A stretch of DNA of 64,000 nucleotides from Patagioenas fasciata (Eukaryota; Chordata; Aves; Columbiformes; Columbidae), in assembly GCF_037038585.1 (NCBI RefSeq), contig NC_092521.1:73696898-73760897 (forward strand), in the 5' to 3' direction. The notes beneath the pieces are model-generated. The model made no database searches and was not told the DNA's origin. It worked only from the letters and a program-made list of their open reading frames with translations. Position numbers and translations under genes: made by a program. The first letter of the stretch is position 1; every line of letters starts with the position of its first letter. Below are positions 49,519 through 59,402 of the stretch, in pieces.

Positions 49519-49848
49519 TGTTGGAGCAAATAAAGGACTCAGCACTCCGATTCAATGTGAATCACACAAAGCCATTTATTACAGAAACAAGCCTCCTTAT
49601 ATATGCAACTATTCTCTGATCATGCATCCACGCTCCAAGCATGCATTCACTAATTGGATATCATCTATGTTCACGAGCTGTCAACGCACCCAAGTCTCAC
49701 TGCTGATAGGTCTGTTGAGGCCCTGTTATTGCAGAACTGCCTCCCTCCCATGGCAGGTCCTGTTTTCAGCTTTTCAAGGTGGCCTTGAAATTCCTTTGGG
49801 CCTGGCTAGTTCAGTAACAAATCTCCATCTAACAGAAACCCACCCACA
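49519..49848 (-). mobile_element. Short solo LTR, ERVK-like, minus strand
   Basis: The plus strand starts TGTTGGAGC and ends CCACCCACA, giving TG...CA ends and about 330 bp. On the minus strand a TATATAAGG promoter box (complement of 49594-49603) is followed about 20 bases later by AATAAA (complement of 49575-49580), then about 55 bases to the 3' end: the compact layout of a retroviral LTR. Flanks are CTCCTT (49513-49518) and CTCATT (49849-49854), a 6-bp duplication with one mismatch; 6 bp is usual for ERVK-type integration. The open frame that crosses it on the plus strand is a chance frame. The exact left boundary depends on accepting that imperfect duplication. Confidence 0.65.
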
Positions 49849-49854
49849 CTCATT

Positions 49855-52800
49855 TCCATTGGAAATGGAGTATCTCACTTGTTCAGGCACATTGGTTGTC
49901 CAGACACCAGACAAGACTGGTGTATGCAAGACTGTTATACATGTGAGAAGGCTCCAGTTTTGTATATTTTGTATACTTATTTCCAGTGTACTCCTGATGA
50001 TGGACAGGACTCTTTTCCTTGAAATTTAAATGTACTGGCTAGATGGGTTCCATTTGTCTTTAAATGCCATGAAACATATGCTGAGAGTGTTATCAGTTAT
50101 AGATTATTTTTTTAATTAAACTTAATATTTGCAGAATTCTTGAGTACTCCCTGATGCTCTCAAGTGCTAATGTTTGTGTTAAGACACCATATTAGCACAT
50201 ATGTGATGTGCTCCATCCCATCCATCATACCATCAGGGCATCCATCTGTCTAGTAACCCTTATCAAATGTGGTAGCTGAGTATCATTTATCTTCAGATCT
50301 CACTTATGCCTGAAAACAGACAAGTACAAAACGGTCATGTGCAGGGGTTTAAAAAAAAAAAATCCCCTCTGGATCAGACCTGCTACCTTTGTGGAGATTT
50401 ACCTCCTTGCAGAAAATAGGGAGCAGCCAGCATGAACTCATCTGCAGAATGGAAATATCAAGCTGATCAACATTTCCGCATTGCTAGCAAGATAATCCTT
50501 CATTTGAGCTGCTTATCTGAAATCTGTCTCATGAATCTGATGGGAGGATTTACCCTAAGTAGTTAATTATCGTGTTGCTAAACTTCCTCCTCTCTCCTTA
50601 TTCCTTCACTGTAAGAAAAGTCATGGAACTATAAAGACTGTAAACTTCAATTAAAAACAAATGAAACATTATCTAGCTGAACGATTATTAAAGCACCTGA
50701 AATTAGCATTTTACTTTTGTCCTGATCTTACTCCCTTCCCCAGATGCTAACTGTTGGAGGCCTCTTTCAGAGGGAGGACAATGAGAAAGGTGGATTTTTA
50801 GTCTGAGCTAATCTGGCTGTGTCTAAAAAGTTGTGGTGTTTGGGTTTTTGTTTCCTTTTTGTAGTATGTTTGGGGTTTTTTGTTTGCTTGGGTCTATGGG
50901 TTGTTTTTTGATAAATATATATAATATATGTATATGCATATTTGTTGTTGGTGTTCGGCTCTGACTCAAGGCACTTAGCTGGAGAACTCTGTGTCAGGTT
51001 AAGCCCTGTCTGTTGTCCTGGCCTGAACCTGGCTGTGAGGGAAGTGCAAAGACAGAATAAAGACATTGCCAGATTGATCATTTCTAGAGCATGTGAGAGT
51101 GTTCCACTCTAACTGCAGAGAGGAACTGTGATTAAGGGATTTGCTTTTTAAGGTATTTTGTACCTAATTGAGACTTACGATGAAGCTTCAGTATGTTTTA
51201 CAATCTTCAAGTGCCAAGTTTGACCTCTAATGGGATGATGATAAAAAATTGCAGAGACATGTCGCACATGAAGGAAAACTAACAGGATAATATTGGAAAT
51301 AGTTTGGGGTCCATTTCTCCTGCATGTAATATGTTTTGCCCGTGAAGAAATGTTTTGCTGGTTATTCAGATTTCTCACCCAACCTCTTTAGGAAGATCCT
51401 CTTTAGGTTCTGTTTGCACAGAAAATTTCTTTTCCCTCGGGATGAGCTAGGACAGTGAGATCAATACGTTTATCTCACTGCAGTCACTGAATGAATGTCC
51501 ATTTCCACTGTGCAAGTGGGTCTGGCTCAGGGTGAGGCTTCTTAGGTAGCTTAGCAAGAAGTGCATCTCATGAGACAGGTGAGAAAGACTTGAAATCAAG
51601 TCATAAAAGGCATTTTCATACCAGACAAGAGTACCCATAAGGTTTAAGTTTTACTCAAATAGTTACAGAAGTTTTCATTCTCCTTTTACTGAGTTGCTAA
51701 ACAGGATAGCCCTGGATTTCATGCGATGCCACTCTGGCCTCTTGGGAAGCTGCTGGGTGCAGCTTTCCTAGAAAGCTCTCCTGCCCAGAGCTGGGTGTGT
51801 TGCTCTGTGCAACACAGCCCCTAGAGAAGAAGGAGTGAAACGTACTTGTCATTTTTCATGCCCAGAACAATCTCAGAGACAGAAATGGCTCCTGTCCGAC
51901 CTCTTCTATTAATTCCTAAGAGAGGTTGAAGTTTCTCCTTGGAAGGTTTAAGACTTTGGGGATGTTCTCAAATTACTTTTCATTAGCTTTGCAACTATAG
52001 CTTAATTCTGGAGAAGTCCCCGAAGTGCCCACAAAATCCTCAGGAAGTTTCAGACTCTAGTATTTCAAAAGCAGAGGCATAAGTTAAGGCATCTGCTTGG
52101 GCATTTTTGTGATTTTGTTGTTTGCCCCCTGCTTCCCTCATTCAACAGGACAGGTGTCACATTTTCAATGTTTTCTCATTTTTTATGATTTCTCATGTTC
52201 CTGGCTGTTCTTAATTTTTTTAGGATCCTTTTGGTATGTAGTATAGCTTTCCCAAATGTGAACTCATTTGAACAAACAACACTTCTGGCTAATTCCTCCA
52301 GCTAGGCATTCTCCATGACATGCTGAAGTGTTGCAGAACCTGTGCTTAAACTGTGACCATAAGTTGTTTTCTTCTCCCCCCTGGATTTTGACAGCTTTTT
52401 TTCTTGCACAGCATGTAGAATTTCTGTTGCATAGGTCCTGGCCATTTCGATGAGACCAAGTACTGAACTATGACAGATTTAGTATAAAGCATAGCTTCAG
52501 ACTTTGTTTTGCATTTAGTTTCTCCTGCCACCTGTGCTCAGAGACTTTAGCAGCCCTGAGGCAGTAGGATCCTACATGTGTCACCAGTGGTTTGATGCTC
52601 AAAGAAACTCGTCAGTTCAGGGAGAACTATGTGGGACATTACTTTGGATGCAGTTACAGTATTTTAGCTTCTATTGGTCCTCACTACAGAGGGCTGTCTC
52701 TTATTCTTACATTTCATAGCAGTTTTGTAACTCAATCAACACATGCTGCAAAAAGAATGTGAGGAAAGAAAATTACTTTTCTCCTTCTTTCCCATACTAA

Positions 52801-53548
52801 GAAGTTATTTCCTAAGGCTATCTACTTAACTGCAGCTGCTGTCTGTGCCTGGAGATACCAAAAGAAATGACATTATGTCTCAGCACAGCAGCTTAGTCTC
52901 TGGTTTTGATTTCTTCTGTATTTACCACCAGGCTCTTTGGGACCCTTGTGCTACTGAGATTGAGCAGATAGATTGTTAAAAGCCCAGGCAGGGGCTGCTG
53001 TGTTTCCCCTTAACTGTTTTTCATGGTTGGTGGCGGGAAAGTTTCTTGCCACTCCCTTATCTGAGGTTTATGTAATGAATTGATCATAGGCAGTGCTGCC
53101 TCTGAACTTCTTCCAGTTTGGCAGACCTTGGCTGCTCCTGAGTCACTGCGATTCCTGGAGGAATTTTTCCTGACTTCAGATGTAGGTGAGCAAGTTCTCC
53201 CTACTATGGGCATTTTAAAAAATGTCCCCCGTGAGAGTCAGGCTCTCAGAGATACTGAAAGGGCATCATTGTTCAGGCACACTCTGAGGTTATAGAGTCT
53301 AAAAATACAGACTAGCTCTGACACTGGGATGCAGTTGTGCTTCACTGAATGAGATACTTGCTCTAAGTGCATATTCTAGATACCTCTGCCTGCTAGGGTC
53401 AGTCTGAATATCCTTACAAGTGTTTTAACACATGTTGCCATTTATGCAGTGTGTGTGTTTTTTCTCATGGTCACTGATTTCCCACGGACAAGATCTAAGT
53501 GTATCCCCACTGTCCCAGGACAAACTAAGTCTTTTGCCAAAAAGTAAT
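49855..53548. other. Unique AT-rich non-coding sequence
   Basis: Only a G/T-rich tract (50835-50910) with a following TATA-rich patch, and an A11 run near 50351, stand out. No exon or transposon is recognised. Confidence 0.5.
50835..50910. repeat. G/T-rich low-complexity tract
   Basis: GTTTGGG, TTTTTG and GGGTTTTTT words, followed by an AT-dinucleotide patch to about 50945. Confidence 0.75.
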
Positions 53549-53849
53549 AATCATAGAATGGTTTGGGTTGGAAATGACCTTCAAAGGTCATCTAGTCCAA
53601 CCCCCCTGCAATGAGCAGGGACATCTTCAACTAGATCAGGTTGCTCAGAGCCCCGTCCAGCCTGGCCTTGAACGTCTCCAGGGATGGGGCATCTACCACC
53701 TCTCTGGGCAACCTGGGACAGTGTTTTACCACCCTCATTGTAAAAAATGTCTTCCTCATGTCTAGCCTGAATCTCCCCTCCTTTAAACCATTACCCCTTG
53801 TCCTATTGCAGCAGCACAATCCCAACTCTCTCAGCCTGTCCTCATAGGA
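53549..53849 (-). mobile_element. CR1 3' end fragment
   Basis: Plus-strand AATCATAGAATGGTTTGGGTTGGAAATGACCTTC opens the 3' UTR in reverse. It continues through CCACCTCTCTGGGCAACCTGG to TCAGCCTGTCCTCATAGGA in the last part of ORF2. The minus-strand frame reads [59 protein letters not shown] with short interruptions. It is 5'-truncated and relatively well conserved. Confidence 0.93.
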
Positions 53850-54149
53850 ATACCAGATATAATATTTATTGATGGGCAACTCTACCAGCTTCTTTTCCCA
53901 GAAGCCTATAGATACGGAGCAGATCAACCCAGGAAAACACTGATAGAGCTGAAGACTCTGTAAGCTGGAAGTTTCTCTCAGTATCTACCAACTTGGGGTT
54001 AAACAAAAAGCACAACACACCATAAAACAGGGAACAGTAAGTCCTCACAGTTGCTAAAGGATGTGGTACCCTGCTGACAGTCTCATTGGCTTGCTTCATA
54101 GCCAATGGACAAAGCACTCCAAAGTTACAGACCTGGAAAAAAACCACAA

Positions 54150-54392
54150 AATCATCCCCTCTCCCCACCCCCCCAAAACAAAACAAAACAAAGCAAAAAA
54201 AACAAACCAAAATCAAACAACCAAAAAAACCCTAAACAACAAATAACAACAACAAAAAACCCAAACCAAACAAAAAAAATCAAACAAAACAAACACCACC
54301 CCCCCCCCCAAAAAAAAAAAAAAAAAAAAAACCACAAACCAACCAACCAACAACAACAACAAAAAAAACACCAAAAAAAACCCCACCAAACT
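54150..54392. repeat. Long A/C-rich low-complexity tract with C and A homopolymers
   Basis: About 240 bp of AAAAC, AAACC and CAACAA words. It includes a C-run of about 10 around 54300-54309 directly followed by about 22 A. The strand asymmetry is complete (almost no G or T). The Lys/Asn/Gln/Pro-rich plus frame and Phe/Trp/Gly-rich minus frames are artefacts. Confidence 0.9.
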
Positions 54393-55661
54393 GTGTGGGG
54401 TTTCGACAATGAAGTGCATTTGTCTGAGCATCCCTCTCAACTTCTAACCATAGGCCATGTGGGGTTGCTTGCTGGCCAGAAGGTAACTCCTCCTTTTTTC
54501 CTCTTTGAGTCTCCTAGGGAGTTTCTGATTCATTTAATCTTCTCCAAAGAGACTAAAAACCTCAGCTCATGCATTACTATTCCTAGACACTCCCTGGGAG
54601 ACATAAGCAAACATGAGTGTTCACTCACCCTCTTTAGTTCTCTATGGAGAACTTCCCTTATTCCTCTCACCAACAGGTGGAGCAGAGGCCTCTCGCCTGT
54701 GCTGCTCTCAACAGGAAACTTGCATTAAAAATAGTACACTTGCTTGTCTCCCCAGAAATGATCCTAAATCTTTACATTATTTCCCCAGCCTTTTTTGCCA
54801 ACTTGCTTTTACCACCTGTGTGTATGTTCTCCTCCATTGGTAGAATGCAAATGTATCAGATGGGACCAATTATCAAGGCTTTTTTTGCTCTCCTAATCAT
54901 TCAATGGTTGTAACACAAACTTCAGGACACCTTTACTGAAAAAAGTGTGCTCTTTAATGTGTGCATTCCTATACATTGTGTAGGAAACTTTCTCCCAAAC
55001 CTGTGCTTTGATCCTAAATTATCAAAAGCGTTCTTCCAAATTGCAGACAGATCCAAATAGCATGTAAAAAGGTTGCACAACATACACATTCCTAAGAATT
55101 AATGTTTAACAATGGAGTGCCACTACTGGGAAGATATCTGTAACAGTGTTTGTTTACATGGGAACCCTTTGCATATTTCTGGCAGTGAAGAGCATGTCTC
55201 AATAAAATTTACACCTGAGTTATGCTTACAGTTCTTCTAATGCAAGAGAAAGCTGGCTTCCTACAAAATGAGCATGTGATCACAGAAATGATCCTGGGGA
55301 CTTTTTGTTCACCACTCTTTCATTTGTAATTTATTTTTAAGTATCCTAAATGAGGCTGCTGCATTTTAGTCATATTTTTTCTTGTACAATTACCTTAAAA
55401 CAAGCATAGATGCTCAGCTGTGAGACTGAGCTTGCACACATGAAAGTACATATATACTTCAGGAAAAGTAGACTTAGGTGTATGTGCATGGACACATACT
55501 TTGCCTGTGTTCTTTGAGTTCAGCTTGGGCTCCCTGACACAGGATTGACAACTCCAAAACACTGAGGTCAATGTCCCAGTATAATATTGAGTCCAAAGAT
55601 GAGCACAGGGATGGAAGGGTGTCAATATCTTAATGGGCCAAACAATTAAAAGAAAAAAAGT

Positions 55662-55690
55662 AGTATATATATATATATATATGTATATAT
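55662..55690. repeat. (AT)n microsatellite
   Basis: About nine AT units, then GTATATATG. Short and possibly variable. Confidence 0.85.
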
Positions 55691-56721
55691 GAAAACAAAA
55701 GCACCTTGTTTGTGTTTTTTTTTCCCACAGCTGCAATAAATAGTATTTTGCTTGCCTGTATTCAGACAATTCATCACTGATCAGGGCTAATGGGCTGTGA
55801 CCTCTAGAAGTTAATATGTTACACAGCAATAACATAAACCAGGGTTCAGCTAGCAGAGGCTGGAATTAGTGCCAACTCCAGGGTGTTCCAAGTCAAAGTG
55901 TCCTAACTGCTCCCATCTTTCCCAGTACTTGGGGTATGTTGCGGTACTGTCATCACTGCTTGAAGATATCACTGCACCACCCTCCAAATCAGAAAACCCA
56001 CCTGGGTTAGCAAAGACCTTCTCTGCTACTTACAGGTTTTTTGCCTGTTGTTATCAGAAGGGCTGTAACCTGGCAGGGGGCACAGGGAGGCTGTAAGTGC
56101 ATTTGGGAGCAGCAAGGTTGTCCCCTCTGGGTGAACTGCCTGCCCCACTGCATGCCATGCAGAGACAAATAAAGCTGCTCTGTGTGTAGGGAAGGGGGAG
56201 GAAAAGCAGGGAATAGTTTTGCTGGGGACAGACAGGCAGGTGCTTCTTTCCTAAATGGTGCCATCTTAGATTAGCCTGAACTGTCTGTGAAACTGCAGTC
56301 TAAATTAAGTTTCATCCAGCATTATTCATAATTGCTCAGAGCTGAGAAGTCTGCTGGAGTCTGGGATGGTATTTATTTATTTTAATACATTGCCTTTTTT
56401 CTTCTTAGAATGTCTTTGTTCGCTTCCTTTTCTAACTACACTGCCTTAGTACATCCTCAGACTACATCTCCTCCATCCCACATACCAGTGGTAGCAGGGA
56501 TCCTCTAGAAAGAGTGCAGTCACTACATTGAAACATTGCTCCTGTTCTTCAGAGGTAGTTCTCTAGCCAGGACACAACTGGCAGCAAAAAGGTCTGGGTT
56601 CAAATCGAAAGGAACTGCTCCAAAAGCAGTGACTTTGAGGCCACACCTGGACAACTGGGAAAATCATACTGAACTACCTAAGTTTTCCTATTGGCAAACA
56701 TGAATCAAACAGTTAACAACG

Positions 56722-56784
56722 GTGGGGTTTTTTGTTGGTTGGTTGGGGATTTTTTTGTTTGTTTTGTTGTGTTGTTTTTTTTTT
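56722..56784. repeat. G/T-rich low-complexity tract
   Basis: GGGGTTTTTTG, GGTTGGTTGGGG and TGTTTTGTTGTG words, ending in a T-run. Confidence 0.8.
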
Positions 56785-56840
56785 CTTCTAAGAGAGAACA
56801 GAAATCTGACCAGATAGATAAACAGAGCAATAGTAACTGA

Positions 56841-56869
56841 CTGTTATAGTTATTCTTTAACTATAACAG
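56841..56869. repeat. Perfect 12-bp inverted repeat with 5-nt loop
   Basis: CTGTTATAGTTA at 56841-56852 and TAACTATAACAG at 56858-56869 are exact reverse complements separated by TTCTT. AT-rich stem. No poly(T) tract follows, and no known RNA is recognised. Confidence 0.9.
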
Positions 56870-57716
56870 CTCATAGTCTTTTCCTCTAAGGAAGTAATTT
56901 CTAGTCTAGAGCTTTTCCTATGATGTGCAGCATGTGAAAGTTAAGATTTGTTGGGTGATAAACTGCCATGTAAAGCGATGCTCTGCTAGCTGCTTGGTCC
57001 TCCCTCCAGCTGCTCCATCTCCACGGGTCCCAGCAGCTCTGCCACCAGCACCTCAGCTCCTGGCCGGCTGCTCCTGACCTGGCACAGCCACGTGTGCGCC
57101 TTCTGCAGCGTGGCTAACAGGCTTCGGGACTTCTCTTACAGTGCTTTCATGCTGAGAACTACCCACAGCCACCAGCTGAACTGAACTGAATGGCGAACTG
57201 GACATAAACCTTCCAGGAGGTGGGGAAATTGTTTTTTTTTTCTGCCTCCTATGCTTATATAGCCTGCAGCACAAAAATCTTGTGACCCTCTCCAAGCTAG
57301 CTAAGCATAACAGCTAACCTTGCACCCGCTGCTGGACATTAGTTATTGCCTTAGGCTGGGATAGCCATTTACCCAGATACATTTCACAAAGCTACAAATA
57401 AATTACAAAACTATAAATACTATGGTTATAGCTGCAAACTTTTCCCCAGTTTGTAAACTCTATTTCTCAGCAATGCCTCTCAAGTGTAGTAACACAACGT
57501 ACAAAAGAAATATTTAGGACATGTCTACTGAGGCTTTCTGTTTGCCTCTCCCTCATCCCACTGGATAGCAAAAGAGCCCTTCTCTGTTGGGGCTTCCCTC
57601 CCCTCTGGGGTTCAGAGATGTCTAGATGTCTGAGGGCAGTGTGTGTTTTATTTGTGAGCCCAGTCATCAGGTTCAGGACTCAAAGGGACTGAATTAAGGA
57701 TTTAAGTGTTTGCCTT

Positions 57717-57758
57717 CTTTTTTCTTTTTTTCTTTTTTTTTTTTTTTTTTTTTTTTAA
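57717..57758. repeat. T-rich tract
   Basis: Three short T runs, then a run of more than 20 T. It could be the complement of a poly(A) tail, but no retrocopy body is recognised beside it. Confidence 0.85.
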
Positions 57759-58872
57759 CACAGGGTGCCTGGGCATACAAGGCACAAAAATACAAGTCTT
57801 TCACAAGCAGCTGAAATCATTGTCCTGCTGATGATACAGGCGAAACCTCTGACTCCTGGTGGATTCAGCCTGGCAACTTCAGTTCATCAAAGCAGCCATG
57901 AGATCAGGAAGTAAAAAACATCTCTGGCTTATTTTTGCACCGCTCTCTTATCAAAACTGGAAGCTCCAATAACAAATCTACCCAGGGTGTCCTTTCAGTT
58001 TCCTGCTGGAGCTTTGCTTTTATGGTGCTGTTACCAGGATCTTTCATCATTTGCCTCCCCAGGGCATCCTCTTCATGCCCATGAATTTTGTTCCCATTTG
58101 AAGTAAAATCTAAAAGCTGTTCGGCTTTGCTTAGAGTCTAGCTGGGGATTGCAAATGCAGGTAGCATGATTAAAATAAAATCAGCCTGTTAACCTTTCCA
58201 GGAGGCAGTGACATTCTACTTTGCCATCTTGGGAAAGGAGTTTACCCCTCCTCCCAGAGCTACTGATGGGGACCATTGGCCCCACGTCCCCAGGGAGCAG
58301 TGACAGAGGCCTCCCAGTGGAGGGGTGCTGAATACAAACATTTTAAAGCCTAATTGTGTAATAAGACCATGGAGAATTGTTGTTTTGGTTTGGCTTTGTT
58401 TTGGTTTTGTTTTCCTGCTGATTTCTCTGTTCCCTTTCTCAATCACTAGTCCTTTCCAAGCTTTAATCCAATAGTTGAAACGTTATTAAGACTTTCATTG
58501 GCCATCTTCCTGTTACAGATTGTCGCAAGACTGCTGAAGAAATCATGCTCATTAAAATGTACTTCCCTGAGTTTTCCACAGCCTGTTTTCTGATCATACT
58601 CTTGCTTACGATACCACTGCAGAACCACTGATTTGATTTTGAGCTTCCATGATCAAATTTAAGCAAGGGATGAGTTCCTATCTATTTTGCTGGTTCAGCT
58701 GCTGGACTCTATTCTGTTTCCCTCGAAAAACCTCAATTTAGGAATACGGGATCTGAACCCTGGGGCTCAGTTATGAGTTGACCTCAAATATCCTCAGTTT
58801 GCCAATGATGAATCTGATATTCTGACTTGGGTGCACTAACATGGATCCCCAAATTCTCACTTGGGCACTCAA

Positions 58873-59402
58873 GAATCACAGAACGGTTTGGGCTGAGAGG
58901 GGCCTTTAAAGGTCATCTTAGTCCAACCCCCATGCCATGGGCAGGCACATCCTTCACTAGGCCAGGTTGCTCAAAGCCCTGCCCAGCCTGGCCTTGAATG
59001 TTTCCAGGGATGAGACATCCACAACTTCTCTGGGCAACCTGTTCCAGTGTCTCACCACCCTCATCATAAAGAATTTATCTCTTACATTTAATCTAAATCT
59101 ACCCTCTTTTAGTTTAAAACCATTACCCCTTGACCTATTACTATAGGTCCCGTTAAGAAGTCTCTCTCCAATTTTTTATAAGCCTCCTTTAGGTACTGGA
59201 AGGCTGCTATGAGGTCTCTACAGAGCCTTCTCTTCTCCAAGCTGAACAACCCCAACTCTCACCTTGTCTTCACAGGGGAGGTGCTCCAGCTCTCTGATCA
59301 TTTTTGTGGCCTCATCTGGACCTGCTTCAACAGGCCCATGTCCCTCTTATGTTTGGGGCCCCAGAGCTGGATGCAGTACTCCAGGTGGGGTTTTGTGAGA
59401 AG
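58873..59402 (-). mobile_element. CR1 3' part
   Basis: Plus-strand AATCACAGAACGGTTTGGGCTG marks the 3' end. The body runs through CCTGGCCTTGAATGTTTCCAGGGATG, CAACTTCTCTGGGCAACCTGTTCCAG and CTTCTCTTCTCCAAGCTGAACAACC to GATGCAGTACTCCAGGTGGGG in the ORF2 C-terminus. It is diverged, with an altered middle (59090-59190). The only ORF2 trace is a short minus frame with HLEYCIQLWGPKHKRDMGLLKQVQ. Non-functional. Confidence 0.92.

Larger units (their letters stand above)
54393..58872. other. Mostly unique non-coding sequence
   Basis: It contains the AT repeat at 55662, the G/T tract at 56722, the inverted repeat at 56841 and the T-rich run at 57717, each listed separately. A GC-richer patch at 57000-57130 and a GT-rich run at 58378-58412 are also present. 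A GGGTTCAAATCG word at 56596-56607 resembles a tRNA B box but has no tRNA around it. No exon is recognised. Confidence 0.5.

Noticed and set aside
49484-50029. 181-codon plus-strand frame
   Set aside because: It runs through the antisense side of an LTR with a TATA box and poly(A) signal on the other strand. No protein family is recognised.
54105-54728. 207-codon frame rich in Lys, Asn, Gln and Pro, and its Phe/Gly-rich opposite-strand shadows
   Set aside because: The frame is driven by the A/C-rich tract; the rest shows no domain or splice context.
56596-56607. tRNA B-box-like word GGGTTCAAATCG
   Set aside because: No cloverleaf can be drawn around it and the A box upstream is poor. At most it is a remnant of an old tRNA-derived SINE.
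58741-58850. Possible MIR remnant with CTGAACCCTGG and CCTCAGTTTGCC
   Set aside because: The words are in a plausible order, but too few bases match to support a call.
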